From Cheilinus undulatus (lineage: Eukaryota > Chordata > Actinopteri > Labriformes > Labridae), in assembly GCF_018320785.1 (NCBI RefSeq), contig NC_054877.1, forward strand, positions 18,458,329 through 18,522,328: a stretch of 64,000 bases of DNA, in the 5' to 3' direction. The notes beneath the pieces were generated by a model, which was not told where the DNA came from, did no database searches, and saw only the letters and a program-made list of their open reading frames with translations. Every line of letters starts with the position of its first letter. Position 1 is the stretch's first letter. Made by a program: the position numbers and the translations under genes. Shown piece after piece: positions 11,954 to 24,401 of this stretch.

Positions 11954-13670
11954 AGCCGCACCATGACGCCATACATCATGAGTGTAGACCCACATATCAT
12001 TTCCATTGCACGCACACATAGGATATACATAACCGCACACAAACACTCCGTAGACAGTGTTTAGTTATTTTACCAGATTCCATAAATCTCAGTCTAACCT
12101 GCTGTGTATTTTTGTATGACGTGAACAGAAATACTGAATCGGGGACAGCTGAATATGAAAACTTGAACTTTGAGGTATTCCATGTTTTAAAACACTGTAC
12201 TATGCTCACTGGGATCATTTCTTTCTGAAGAAGTAAACCACTGCTGTAGTTTTATCCGTGCAGATTATCCAGCTGTAGACTGTGAATAGACTGGCTTTCA
12301 TTTAGCAAAACTTTTCTCACTTTAGATTAGCATGTAGAGCAAAACCTAATCTTCCACTGACATCAATGCATGTTTTAAAACAACAGAGGAATATTTTTGT
12401 GCCTGTTTACCTTGATTAGCCGTAGCTTACACTTACGATTTCGGAGAATTATAACTTTCTATGGAAATAATGTAGGCGTGATGCAATACTTGAATGAATA
12501 TCATGAACGTGTGCTGACTACTGTTTAATCTTTCCTTCAGCATTTTGCACAAGGTAAACGAACTGAATACATATGATGAGCCCCCGTCATTAATCTGAAA
12601 GGGATTATTTGATTTTAAGGGATCTTTTAATCAGTTCAGTATTGTTTTACTGAATTTATGATATTTGCATTTAAAGGGAAGGCTTCTTGATTGGATTTGC
12701 ATGTCATTTATAGAGAAAACCCTTGGATCCATGGTGTAAAGGGGGAAAATGCTAACAAGAGGTGGCTGGCTACTGTTTTAAACCTTCAACGCACAATAAA
12801 CGCTTATGCTGGAATGATGTATGAAGAAAGCCTTTTTGAAATCCAGAACCTTCCCTTTAATGCTGTAAAGCTTTAGTTTGTGACCAAAGTAATGTATTTG
12901 TTCTGTATGAAGATGGAAAGAATTCAAGTCCTAAACATGTACGTCTGACCTGTTATTTCTGTTTCTAATGGCACTTCAAGAAAATCCTGTTCAGTTATTT
13001 TTGTTTACTGACAGCTCTTGTCCTATATTTTACTTTTATGTTATGTTTTATTGAAAAGATTTAATGTATCAAATGTTATTTATTGTGTCTGTTAAATATT
13101 TAAAAGCATTTTAAATTAAAAATGCATTAGAAACAATGACTCATTATTGGTTTTTGTCTCTAAGCACCTTAACCTAAGCTGATGTTGAACTCTGGTTTAT
13201 TTTTTTCTGTTGACCATCATGACCATTGCGTACCCCACAATCCTGATACCTCGGGATATGTTTTTTTTAGTACAGTTATGTAAAGTATTGTATGTTTTAG
13301 GTTCTTTACAAACTACATATTTGCTTTCTAAAAAGCCCTCCAGAAGATTAAGGAAACAAATTAACTCAAGGGTCTTAAAAGTAAAATGTTAAAGGGAAGT
13401 TGGTCAAACTAGGTTCCAGTCTTACAAATGTACAGTGCATGCAAGATATTCTATCTGTTTAAGTAAGGTTTATGTTTACCAAAGTTTCCTTTTCTATATG
13501 TAAATTTATCCTTTTATTAAATCCAAGGGCAATTATTTTTTTTTCTTTTTGGTTGAACATGCTACACACAAACAGGCCAAAATATGCACATGTGCATAAA
13601 CAGGATCTTCAGGGTTGCCATGCACTAATGTAGAGATGTCAGAATGTGGACTTGCACACAAAAGAACACC
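11954..13670. other. Probable 3' UTR and intergenic DNA
   Basis: This follows the stop of the second THEM6-like gene. AATAAA occurs at 12795-12800 and ATTAAA near 13110; the first stretch is therefore likely 3' UTR. No coding exon or repeat was recognised. Confidence 0.5.
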
Positions 13671-13678
13671 TGAACAAT

Positions 13679-14303
13679 TTTAAGGAGACATATTATGCAA
13701 AAATCACTTTTCCAGGCTTTTCTAACACAAATATGTGCCCCTGGCCTGTCCACAGTCACCTCAAATACCAAAAAAATCCATTCCCTCTCTTTCTCCACCT
13801 TTCAGAAAATGTGTGCTGAAACAAGCTTTTCTCAGATTTAGCTCCTGGTGACCTCACCAGGAACATAAGCACCAGCCCCCAGGTTTGGTTGGCCATCCCC
13901 CACTTGGAGGAAAGTTCTGCCCTCCTCTACTGATCCTCTCAACTACCAGCTGTGATGCTGGATAGCTCTGTGGGTTATCCTGCCAGACCACAGTCTGGGA
14001 GGTTGATGGTTTGAATCCCAGTCAAGTTCTAAACTTTAGATAAAAGTGTCTGTAGTGCCAGAAGTGCTGCATCCATTTCCTGAGAGGGGTGCGGTCAGGG
14101 GTGGAGTCAGACAGCTAATTACCATTTAAAGCCACGGACACAGAAACGGCTCATTCTGAGAAGGGCTGAAAAAGAGGGGGTTTTAAACGTACAAAAATCC
14201 TCTACTGGAGTGTTTTTTCAGCAACAAACCTCACAGGCATGTTTTGGGGACCTCTGAGACCAATTTAAGCTTGTCTTGAAAGGGTATAATATGTCTCCTT
14301 TAA
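13679..14303. mobile_element. MITE carrying an internal tRNA-like SINE head
   Basis: Ends are inverted: TTAAGGAGACATATTATGC on the left, and GTATAATATGTCTCCTTTAA on the right. Inside, at about 13965-14030, is a tRNA-like segment with an A-box-like TAGCTCTGTGGGTTA and a B-box GGTTTGAATCCCAG. This suggests a SINE head captured by or inserted into the MITE. No coding capacity. Confidence 0.65.
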
Positions 14304-15640
14304 GGTTCCAGCAGACTGAGCTACTTTTTCTTTCTTTCTTTTAATTCATTTTCAACTTCATTGTTTAGTTGAGGGAAATATACTTTGCACTGCACACTAT
14401 ACTGTCCTCGAAAACAGTAAACGTTTGTTTTTGGAGATTTTAGCAGTTTACTGAATACCTAAAATTAGAGATGCAAAAAGAAAAAATGCCATAAGGACCG
14501 GGGTGCAGATGTTCTAGTGCTAGGCTATTTGCAATTTGCAATTGGAGGCCCTGGGGCCAAGTCATTCCCCCAAGGTCATTTTTAGCGGCCCTTTAAGTAG
14601 ACTGCTTAGAGATGACCACACAAGTTTTCAAAAAATAAATAGTTTGTTATATTTGCTTGCTCATTGGTCACCTTTATTTCCCAATTTGTTGGTCACCTCA
14701 CAATGTTGCTGTTGTCCTTGTTTATACCATATTTTCTCATTCCTGCCTGACACAAGCACTGCTCTCCACTCCAGAGTTTTCAGTTTTAAAAAATTAAATA
14801 TGGTTGTCATGTCTTATGGGATTCAACCAGGATTTGACAACCTCCATGGGGCCCTCCATAGGGCTGGACCCCAGAAAGCTTTCTCCTTCATCCCCCCTTA
14901 TGGGCGGCCCTGGTTATCAAGTTAGTTTTAAAACCTTGGTATTATTTGGCCTTCAATAACTTCATGCCTCATTAACAATTAGACATCCAAGTCTTTCAGA
15001 TTAAAAGCTCCAGTTTTGAGTACAAGCACTGTAATCATTAGGTGGTCCATTTGTTCTTAATTTAATCCTTTTTAGTTTATGCTATGTTTATATTTAACAA
15101 GTATTTGTTTGTTATACAATATCAATTTTTTCCACTTGGAGCATATCTTAATATTGATGGCACTACATTAGGTGCTAGAATTACTTTTAAACTTAATAAG
15201 CTCCATCCAGGCCAGTTTCAACATAAATATTATGTTAACATGCTAATAACCCATGATTTCTTGTGTATAAAAATTGTCTTTGTTCTTGTAATTTAAAATT
15301 ATTTCATGACAATTGATTACTATGATATGCGGATTATATTTTTTATTTCTCTAATTCATTATTTAATATGTGTCTTCTTGTGAAGCATGATTGTTTTTTA
15401 AATCAAGTTTTCATATTTAAAAACTAACATAAAAATAAAGTTTTTAATCATAGTTTTTAATACAACAGCTTCACATCAAGAGACCAAAAATTTTTTTTTT
15501 CGGTAAAATAAAAGTAAGATCCTTATTTCCCCCTTTTCTAAGAAATATGATAAGAAGATTAACATTGTCCATATTAATAGAGAATTTTATTCTGACGTTT
15601 AATATTTGAAAAAATTTAAATCCCCAAAAGTGTTTCCGGT
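14304..15640. other. Intergenic DNA before the first TRIM gene
   Basis: No convincing exon. The segment at about 14536-14925 is open on the plus strand but resembles a dispersed repeat (GGCCCTGGGG and GGGCGGCCCTGG at its two ends), not a known protein. The remainder is AT-rich. Confidence 0.4.
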
Positions 15641-15763
15641 GACGCTACGTGGACCACGCCCCCTACACTTCACTTCCTGTAAACAAAGAGGCTACTGTCC
15701 GTCTGTCAGTAGCGTTCGTGTGTTCTCCATCACTTTCTTCGTCCTTTTCGTCGTGTTTGGACC
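15640..15763 (+). promoter_or_regulatory. Likely promoter and 5' UTR of the first TRIM gene
   Basis: A locally GC-rich stretch stands between AT-rich flanks just before the ATG. It contains CCACGCCCCC (GC/KLF-like) near 15653 and an ETS-like CACTTCCTGT near 15670. I see no clear ISRE (GAAANNGAAA) although the family is often interferon-inducible. The start site is not determined. Confidence 0.4.
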
Positions 15764-18700
15764 ATGGCCCAGGCTGGAGTGGTTCTGGATAAGGACCAGT
15801 TTAACTGTTCAATATGTCTGGACGTGTTGAGAGACCCTGTGACCATTCCCTGCGGACACAGCTACTGCTCGGTCTGTATACAGAACTACTGGGACCAGGA
15901 CGACTATCTGGGGATCTTCGCGTGTCCCCAGTGTAGGCAGAACTTCAACCCGAGGCCTCTGCTGGCCAGAAACACCATGCTGGCCGACGTGGTGGAGAAA
16001 TTTAAAAAGACCGGACTGCAAGAGGCCGCCACACCCGTGAACCAAAGCTTTGCTGCGGCAGACGACGTGGAGTGCGACGTCTGCACCGGGAGGAAGAACA
16101 AAGCTGTAAAGTCCTGTCTGGTGTGTCTGGCCTCCTACTGCGACGTCCACCTGCAGCCCCATTTCGAGTCTGCTGCCTTCAAGAAACACAAGCTGGTGTC
16201 TGCCTCCAAGAAACTCCAGGAGACGATTTGTACCCGACATGACAAGCTACTGGAGGTTTACTGCCGCACAGATAAACGGTGTATCTGTTACCTGTGTCTG
16301 ACTGACGAGCATAAAGGACATGACACGGTGCTGGCTGAGGCTGAGATTCAACAGAGACAGGTAATCTAGTCACCGGATTCAATCAAGGCAACGGTAGTGA
16401 TGATTATAGACACTCTCACGATACGATATCACGATACTGGGCGATGTTACTATCGGGCAAATGTAGGCTTGGGGCCTCGCGGTATAGATATTGTAGGTAG
16501 GCATAACATCGACTATGATAAAGATGTGCAGAATAAGTGTCGGTAAAAAAACATAAAACTGGAATTTGAGTATCCAAAAAATTCCCTAAGTCCAAGCCCC
16601 TCAAACTCCCTTAAATGTCTATCAAGTAAATTAGCCTAGAATTAGGAAGATCCCTAAATGCATGCTAAAAGAATAAAATGATGGATCACTGGGTGGTAAA
16701 ATGGCATGAAAAGAATGAAACTATTACCTGTGGCAGAAGAATGGTGAACATATATGAATTTATAGGGGCATCACAAAAAATTTGAATGTCAAAAAAAAAA
16801 AAAAATCTTATTACTTTGATTTAATTCAGTCAGTGTTACTCAACCCTGCTCTATCAAAGAGCCAAACTGTTGAAACATCCTTTTGCAAGAGCCACAGTCT
16901 AAGTGGTGAAAAATGGGTTTAAGTGGCAAAAGTGGTCAAATAGTGGCAAAAATGGGTGAAAAGGGGCAAAATAGGTATAAAACTGTCAAAAACTGGGTGA
17001 AAATGGGGGGAAAAAGTAGAAAGTGCCAAAACAAATGGGTGAGAAATGACAAAAAATGAGTTACGGGTGGCATGAAATGGTCAAAAATGGCAAAAACGTT
17101 GCACAAAATGATTGAAAAGTGATTTAAAAGGGCAAAAAATCAGCAAAGAGTGGCAAACTGTCAAAAAACTAGCATTTAATGGCAAAAGGCAGCCAAAGTG
17201 GGCAAAAATTGCAAATAGCAAAAATCAGGATAAAAGTGGCAAAAATGGGTTAAAGTGGCTAAAAGGGGTGAACCAGGGCGAAATAGGCATAAAATGGCAA
17301 AAATAAGGAGAAAGCCATTAATAAGGGCAGAAAATGGCAAACATGGGTGAGAAATGACAAAAAAATGGGTTAGAGGTGGGAAAAAGGGGCAAAAATTGCA
17401 AATAAGGGCAATGGAAATATGCAGACTACAAATAAAGGTTGACAATTAAAAGCCTACTGGGTAAGTGTGGGAAATTGCAGTGGATAATTCTGAGGTTAAA
17501 GTTTCCCTTTTTAAAGGTTCTCTGTGGGAATAATATTTAAAAATGGAACATAAAAGAGCCACAAATCAACACGAAAGAGCCACATGTGGCTCTAGAGCCA
17601 TGCGTTGAGTATCGCTGATTTAATTAATTAAAGTTAAGCCTCAAAATATTCTGGATTCATCTCATACAAAGTGAAATATTTTAAGACCTGTTTTTTTATG
17701 GCTTACAGGTCCTGAAAATCAAAAATCCACTATCTTAAAATATTTGAATATTGTGGAAAAGTCCAGTTTTTTGTCGGTTATTTCTCTCAGTGTCAGTCCA
17801 AACAATCATGGGGAAGACTGTTGACTTGACAGTTGTCCACGGTAAACTTCATTATCATCCTCCTCAAGGAGTGTACGCCACATTAGGTCATTGCTAAAAG
17901 GGTAGGGTCTCAGAGGCTGTATCGAAGCTTATTCATGGAAAGTTAACTGGAGGAGGAAAGTGTGCCAAGAAAAGGTGATGAGCTCAGCCTTCAGGGGATT
18001 GTTAAACAAAGCAGAATCAAGAACTTAGAGGGGCTTCACAGGGAGTAGACTGAGTCTGGAGTCAGTGGATCTAGATCCAGGACGGGCCCAGGACATGGGC
18101 TACAAATGTTGTGTTCCTAGTCTTAAGCCACACCTGAACCACAGAACACATCATAAGTGTCTCGCCTGGGCTAAGGAGGAAAAGAACTGGACCGCTGCTC
18201 AGTAGTTCAAAGTCCTTTTTTCAGATGAAAGTATGTTTTGCATTTCATTTAGAAATCAAAGTCCCAGAGTCTGGAGGAAGAGAGGAGGAGCACAGAATCC
18301 AAGGTGCTGTAAGTCCAGTGTTTGTTTGAGGTGTTGTGTGATCTGCTGCTGTAGGTCCATTCTACCTTACCAATGCTATCAGCATCTACCAGGAGAATTT
18401 AAAGCACTTCATGCCTCCATCTGCTGAGGAGCTTTAGAGAAATACTTATCAGCAGGACTTAGCACCTGCCCACAGTGAAACCAAAACAACCAGAAACTGG
18501 TTTGCTGACTGTGGTATTACTGTTTGATTGACCAGCTGACTGGTCTGACGTGAACCCATAGAGAATCCCTGGGATGCTGTCAAGAGGAAGATGAGAGACA
18601 CTAGCTAAAGGCTGCTATTGGAGCAACCTGGGCATTTTAACACCCCAGCAGTGCCACAGACTGATTAGCTCCATGCAACGTTGCATAGATGCAGTAATTT

Positions 18701-21700
18701 GTGCAAAAGGAGCCCTGACCAAGTACTAGGTGCATAAATGGACATAATTTTTTTTTTTCCCAGAAGGTCAACATTTCTGCATTATAAATTCCTTTTTTTG
18801 AGTTGGTGTTTGTTAATATTCTAATATTTTGAGATAGTGGATTTTTGATTTTCATGAACCATGGCCCATAATCATCAACATTAAAACAAAAAAGTCATGA
18901 AATATTTCATTTTGTGTGAGATGAATCTAGAATATATGGAAATTTCACTTTTTGAATTAAATTACAGGAGAAAAATGAACTTTTTGATGATATTATTATT
19001 TTGAGGCATCCATTAACAGTTTCCGCTGTTTTCAAAAAGGTGTGCAAGTGCACCGTCTTACAGAAATGGCCTTTAGTTTTGTATCGGATGCAGATTTCCA
19101 CAATGTAAAACAGACTTTTATTGACTTGTTTATGATATTTTTCCACTCAGAGGGAGCTTGGTGACATGAAGCAGAGCTCTCAGCTGAAAATTCAGCAAAG
19201 GGAAAAGGAGGCACAGGAGCTGAGACAAGCCATTTTCTCCCTCACTGTGAGTACAAACATCAAATTATCAATTACAAGATGATATATGGATCCAAAGAGG
19301 ATTTCTCCTCTTCTAGACTCATTTAATGTTTTTAAATCACCCATAAGGTTTGTGCCTCCCTGCTAGGATTATCACAAAAACTAGAATTTAACTTAGATAT
19401 GATATAAGTTTATATTCCTATACATACCTTTTACAATATCATAGCAACAAAACTAGAAATCCTCTGCTTCAAATGTGGGTAATTTCTTGCTTTTTATTCC
19501 TTTTACAACACACACAACACTTGAAAAGTCTCAAAGTATGGAAAATGTGACCCCCTTTGTCCCTGCAGCGTTCTGCTCGGACAGCAGCCGAGGAGAGCGA
19601 AGCTGTCTTCACTGAGCTGATCCGCTCGATCGAGCTGAAGCGTTTCGAGGTGAGAGAGCTGATCAAAGCGCAGGAGAAGATGGCGGTCAGTCAGGCTGAG
19701 CAGCTGCTGGAGAAGATCCAGAAAGAGATCGCTGAGCTGAAGAGAAACGAGGCTGAACTGGACAAACTGTCCCTCACTGACGATCACATCCATTTCCTCC
19801 AGGTAAGAACCTCTCTGAGGGATGAGCTTTTTTAATTTCCATGACAGTCACTGCTTAAACATTTAGATCTCTTGGTCTTTTCTGTGTTTGTCCCTGCAGA
19901 GTTGTCAGTCTGTCCATGCTCCACCTGTGCTGTCAGCTCTGCCTACAGTCAGTGCTGACCCCGGCCTCACCTTTGTCCCTGTGATGACAGCTGTGTCGGA
20001 CTTTAAAGGGCTGCTGCAGGAGGTCTGCCAGGGAGGATTTGTGAGCATCTATGAGAGAGGTACACACAGATTTTTATCAGTTGTGTGTTTTTGTCTAATT
20101 CTGTCAAATGTTGTTCATATTTAGTATGTTTCAAATAAGCTGGGACATTGTAGGGAATGTAAACAAACTAAGTGTAATCATTTATAAACATTAAAACCCT
20201 GTATTTTATTTAAATTTACCACAAAGATAAATCAAATGAGGAAAATGATAAATGTAATTGCTTTTCCATTGCTGCATCACTGTTACAGCAGCTTTATTCT
20301 TTAAACAACACTGTAAAAGTTTTAGGAAAATTTTACATGGCTTTATTTAGCATTCCCAACTTTTTTCAAGTCTTTTGTAGCCAGTCTGCATTTCCTCTCT
20401 AACTTCTAGTTAGAAACTAGTTCTTGGCATGAAATCTAAATAGGCATTTATTTTGAACAATGTTGAATTTTCTCAGTTTTATATGCTATGGTATATGTAT
20501 GGTGTACAGAGTATCTGTGTTTCGCAAGTCATCGGATTCATCAAAAGCATCTCCAATTTTTTGGAAACGGGGGTTATAAGTATCTGTTTTCTGTCGTTTG
20601 TAGTGAGAGATGTATTCATAATAAGTCCTCAAAGTCCTGCTGTACAGCTCAACACAACACAGCCTAGTGAGGGAGCAGCAGCCGCACAAATGGAAGCAAC
20701 TCAAGGTGAGTGTATTAACCTGTTTATGCTATTTTGAATATATCTTTGCATGAGACAGTCACAAAATAAGAGTTTACATACAGTGTTTACTAGTGTTTCT
20801 TTAATGATAGAAAGTTTAAAAAAAGATCAAGGATTTCTAAATAATGTCCTATTTTCATTTCAATACTTGCTTTCTCATTATATTACAGGTTCAAACAATT
20901 CTTTCTGAGTATTTTATCAAAAAGGTAAAAAGAAAAATTCAAACAAAAAGAAAACAAACACATTATAAATTGATTTCAAATATGTAAAAAGACAGACATT
21001 GTCCTACAAAAAGCAATCTTATAAAAAATAGACAATGCAAAACAAGAATGTCAAACATGATGTAATTTACATAAATCATTGAAGTTTATAAAGATATAAA
21101 CCTCAACAATAAGACCTTGCTTAACTTTTTCCAAATATATAGTTGTTATAACCAATGATCTAGTCTTACAAAATGTACAACAGGTTTATTTATCAAATAT
21201 TTAATTTAATGTTGTTACATACATATTTATTTTGCTGTTAGTAAAAAATTGTACAATACATCAAAACAGTGTTACATTTAAATTACAAGTGAAATAGAAA
21301 ATGTAAAGTTAGGTTTTAAAACTCTTTTAACAATTTGGTATGTTTTTCACAACACCACACATTAAAAAGCATCAATCTAAAACATATAACCCATGCTTGA
21401 GACACCAACCACTCCCATGTCTTTTGCACATGTGCAAACATTAAGTAATTCTTGGTCAATATTGGCTTCGCTCTGAAAAGATTTTAGGCAATACAAAAAG
21501 ACCTGAAATTACTGTAGTTTAGGTTGTTTAAATCTATTATCAGATGGTATAAACCTGAGCCCCCAGACCTTAAGGAATGGATGGAAGACTAACTGAAATA
21601 TACAAAATTAAAAGGATTACTTTTTAACCGAGACTAAAGAAGCAGTGTTTGCTAAGAAGTGGTTTAAATGGACAGGAACTGTGTTTGTGTTTGGAAATGA

Positions 21701-24401
21701 TGGACTTGTTAATGACTGTATGGTTGTTATTTCAACCTTATGCAGGCCCTTCTGATTGTCGCCCTTATCACTGTTTATTCTCATCTGTGTTACATCTTTG
21801 TCTCCATACATATAAAAATTGAGAAAACATGGAGTATTATAGAAAATCTCTTTTACCAGTTAATCATATTATTAGTAGCTTTTACTCATATTTAAAGCCA
21901 TAAGGTAATGTTAAATTGTTTGAAGATAATACACCTAAAATATGTAGAATTTCTGCACTGAAATGTAGAAAGTATCTCAATTTTTCCTTAAGTTTTCAAA
22001 GACAGTTTAAGTCTCTATTTCCATAACTGTAAAGAGACATGTCTTTTATGGAGGCTGCCATACATTCTTACCTCAGTAACATGGAGCACTGAATGCACTG
22101 AAAAAAGACTCTTCTGGGTTCATACTGGAAGCAGTCCCAGCGCACATTTGCATTGTGGGACTGCTTCCAGCATGAACCAGACAGTCTTCTTTCCATTTAT
22201 TTCTCCCTTATTATCATATTTTATGGATAAAAACAAGACATTGTTTGACATTTAAAAATTCAAGTCCTCAATTCAGAACAAGAATTAAACAGTGTTGATG
22301 GGAAAAGCGGGCGGCATTCATCTGTACTCATCATATTATATTATTGTTTTGGTTGAGAGCCCCCTGGTGGCAGAATGTTACACACTGTGTGTTTAATGCA
22401 CTTTAGAAATACTGAGGTGATAAATATAAAAGAAGAAGAAAAAAGATTAACCCCTTAACTCCTGTTTTATCATATTTGATACATACTTTTATGATACCTC
22501 TATCTCATCAATATGATCAATAAATTACTCAAAAAACTTATGAATATAATCTGAAAAATGATAAAAATGCCCTCAAGTGGATTATCAGTCACCAAAAACA
22601 CCTAATGAATGAAATTAGATACTAAAAATATATTTGTTAAATTTTATGGAAATTGATTTTTTTGACTTTTAGTAGAAAGTGAAATAAACATTTCAGTTCT
22701 AAATTATGAGAATTTTCTTGCTATTGTTTGTGTTTTCAGGCTTTAAGGGGTTAAAGAAGTCTAAGAAATTATGAATAAAAAACTTAATTTGATCAGGAGG
22801 GAAGTACATGTACAGTACAAAAATATTAAATTTACTTCTCCAGAAAGTAAACACATGTATTTGATTTATTTTGCTGTGATTTGTGAAGCTCTGTAGTTGA
22901 ATCTGTTTGTTTGATTCTGCACCCATCAGACCACATTCCCGCGCACCACAAACCCCTGAGTCGACTTGTTTGTTTTTAGTAAATCCTGCTGACTGTGCAC
23001 AAGTGAAGATGTGACAGTGCTGCTAATTGTGGACTGCAGAGGCTGTGCTTTGACTGTTTGTTTTCCTTTATACTTTCAGTGACCTCTACACCTGGTCTAG
23101 ACCAAAGTCCTGTGAACCCTCTGAACCCTTTCCTCAATCCAGGACCCTCAGTGCCCACCTTCACTTTCTCACCCTTTGGTAAATAAAGCCATTATTGAAC
23201 AATTATTCAATTATTGCATTAAAAACTGTGCTGTGATTTGTCATGACTTTAAAAAAGAAAATCCCAACATTGCAGCTACTTAAATGGTTATGTTTTAAAC
23301 TGTTGCAGTGTATGAATCCCTTCCTGGAATATATTTGTGCTTTTTTAGTGATAAGAAAACGAGGCTGAGTTTCAAACATGGCAAACACAGTGACACCTAG
23401 AGGCTTCTTAAGCTTACAGCAGCCAGTCAATTATGGAGTCAAAGCACTAAAAACCCTTCATTTATTTTGGTAGTTTATGTGCTGCAGTAAGCCTGGGTTT
23501 TATTTACTGAATCTTTAAGACTTTAGAAATTCTTATTGTATGATTAGTTATTTAATTGATACATAATTGATGCATAGCCCACAAAGTATAGAAAAAAGTA
23601 TCCATGCTTTTGGGAGGATATATTTATGTGGTTTAATTAAAATTAGACAATATCACATTAAAGTTTGATTAAACTATAAGATTTTTATATATTATATTGA
23701 CTTTGCTATTTGCAATATCCATAATGTTTCCAACAATTTTAAAAACCCAGAAAAATATGGAAATACTCACCAGAGAGTGAGGGAGGAAGTTGCCATTTTT
23801 TTCTTTGTTCAAAATGATGTTATTGCAGTCATTTCTCTTTGAATACAGTGAAATATCATGAAAAAACTCTGGTAAACATGATGTGAACAGAGCGTCATCA
23901 TATCATCTTATCCCCTTATTCTTTGCATATATATTTATTATGGTCAAAGGTGGCTCCTTAGGCGTGCCAGTAGTCGAGTGGTTAAGGCACATGCCATATA
24001 CACAGGCGACCCGGGTTCGAATCCGGCCCGTGGCACTATTTCCTGCATGTCTCTCCCCACTCTCCTCCCCATTTCCGACTCTATCCACTGTCCTATCTAA
24101 TAAAGGCAAAAAGGCCAAAAATAAAATCTTAACAAAAAAAAAAAAAAGGTGGCCCTTTAGTGCAGAAATGCATACCATGTGCTTACGTCTGTGGTTTCTA
24201 TTTATGCCTTGAGCTGCAAAGCGACATTACTTTGTTGTTACTTTGATGTTGAAGTGTCTAGATCTTTTTGCTTCACTAAATTTGGATATTTCAACAGTCT
24301 AAGGATGAAATTATTCCTCTTCTGTCTCCACAGGCTCCAAGTTCTCCTCAAGTTCCAGACAGAGGCACATGCAGCGACGTGCTCACCCCAGGAGGAAGTA
24401 G
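15764..24401 (+). CDS. TRIM-family E3 ligase without B30.2 domain (TRIM-A)
   Basis: Seven exons close in phase: 15764-16360, 19151-19246, 19569-19802, 19900-20059, 20604-20705, 23080-23178 and 24334-24401, giving 451 residues. The RING finger has C15, C18, C30, H32, C35, C38, C54 and C57. B-box 1 starts at ECDVCTGRK and B-box 2 at CTRHDKLLEVYC. The 96- and 234-base exons encode the coiled coil and are the standard TRIM sizes. The fourth exon (160 bases) matches the paralog's fourth in size and phase. The last three exons encode Ser/Thr/Gln-rich sequence, then LNPFLNPGPSVPTFTFSPFG, and a basic tail ending QRRAHPRRK. There is no PRY-SPRY, unlike TRIM-B. The RING predicts E2-dependent ubiquitin transfer; the target is unknown. 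The B-box 1 plus B-box 2 layout is that of TRIM25/finTRIM-like fish proteins. The tail exons rest on frame and splice logic. A possible poly(A) signal ATTAAA is near 24848. Confidence 0.87.
16755..18995 (+). mobile_element. Decayed Tc1-like transposon, interrupted by a hAT-like insertion
   Basis: Inverted ends lie at the left (CATCACAAAAAATTTGAAT near 16769, continuing at 17637-17720 with GGATTCATCTCATACAAAGTG) and at the right (18840-18995, with GTGTGAGATGAATCTAGAAT). Plus-strand transposase pieces are recognisable: SDESMFCISFRNQSPRVW near 18220, NPRCCKSS near 18297, ENPWDAVKRKMRDT near 18561. Many frame breaks and stops make it inactive. The left terminal repeat is split by the element at 16827-17617. 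It occupies intron 1 of the first TRIM gene. Without the insertion it would be about 1.45 kb, near normal Tc1 size. Confidence 0.8.
16827..17617. mobile_element. hAT-like nonautonomous element with a repeat-filled body
   Basis: The left end CAGTGTTACTCAACCC (16831) and the right end, reverse-complemented CAGCGATACTCAACGC, form imperfect terminal inverted repeats. AGAGCCA/AGAGCCACATGTGGCTC follows inside, as in Charlie-type hAT ends. ATTTAATT flanks both sides (16819-16826 and 17618-17625), consistent with an 8-bp target duplication if four bases, CAGT, belong to the left end. The interior is built of degenerate units such as GGCAAAAATGGGTGAAAAG. Confidence 0.65.
20706..23079. other. TRIM-A intron 5
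   Basis: A 2.4-kb AT-rich intron. Apart from the hairpin at 22104-22192 and a repeat fragment near 22350-22400 shared with the MITE at 5930-6472, I see nothing in it. Confidence 0.5.
22104..22192. repeat. Near-perfect hairpin in TRIM-A intron 5
   Basis: The arm ending GGTTCATACTGGAAGCAGTC and its inverse beginning GACTGCTTCCAGCATGAACC share about 38 bases with few mismatches around a spacer of about 16 bases. It could be a palindromic MITE or a transcribed hairpin. Confidence 0.6.
23961..24146 (+). repeat. tRNA-derived SINE with 15-bp target duplications
   Basis: A tRNA-like head has an A-box-like GTGGTTAAGGC and a B-box GGGTTCGAATCC. The acceptor-stem remnants GTGCCA and TGGCAC still pair. 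A pyrimidine-rich body (CTCTCCCCACTCTCCTCCCC), AATAAAGGC and an A-rich tail follow. Flanks AAAGGTGGCTCCTTA (about 23946-23960) and AAAGGTGGCCCTTTA (about 24147-24161) are target-site duplications differing at two positions. It lies in the last intron of TRIM-A. Confidence 0.85.

Noticed and set aside
14536-14925. 129-codon open frame before the first TRIM gene
   Set aside because: No family resemblance, no splice or promoter context, and ends that look like a dispersed repeat.
15809-16240. 143-codon open frame on the minus strand
   Set aside because: Antisense shadow of the RING/B-box exon of TRIM-A.
16416-16604. Possible exon after the first TRIM-A exon
   Set aside because: The stretch has a CACGATACGATATCACGATA repeat-like core and no splice sites or TRIM similarity.
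23961-24040. Functional tRNA gene
   Set aside because: The tRNA-like fold is followed by a SINE body, an A-rich tail and target duplications, so it is a retroposon head.
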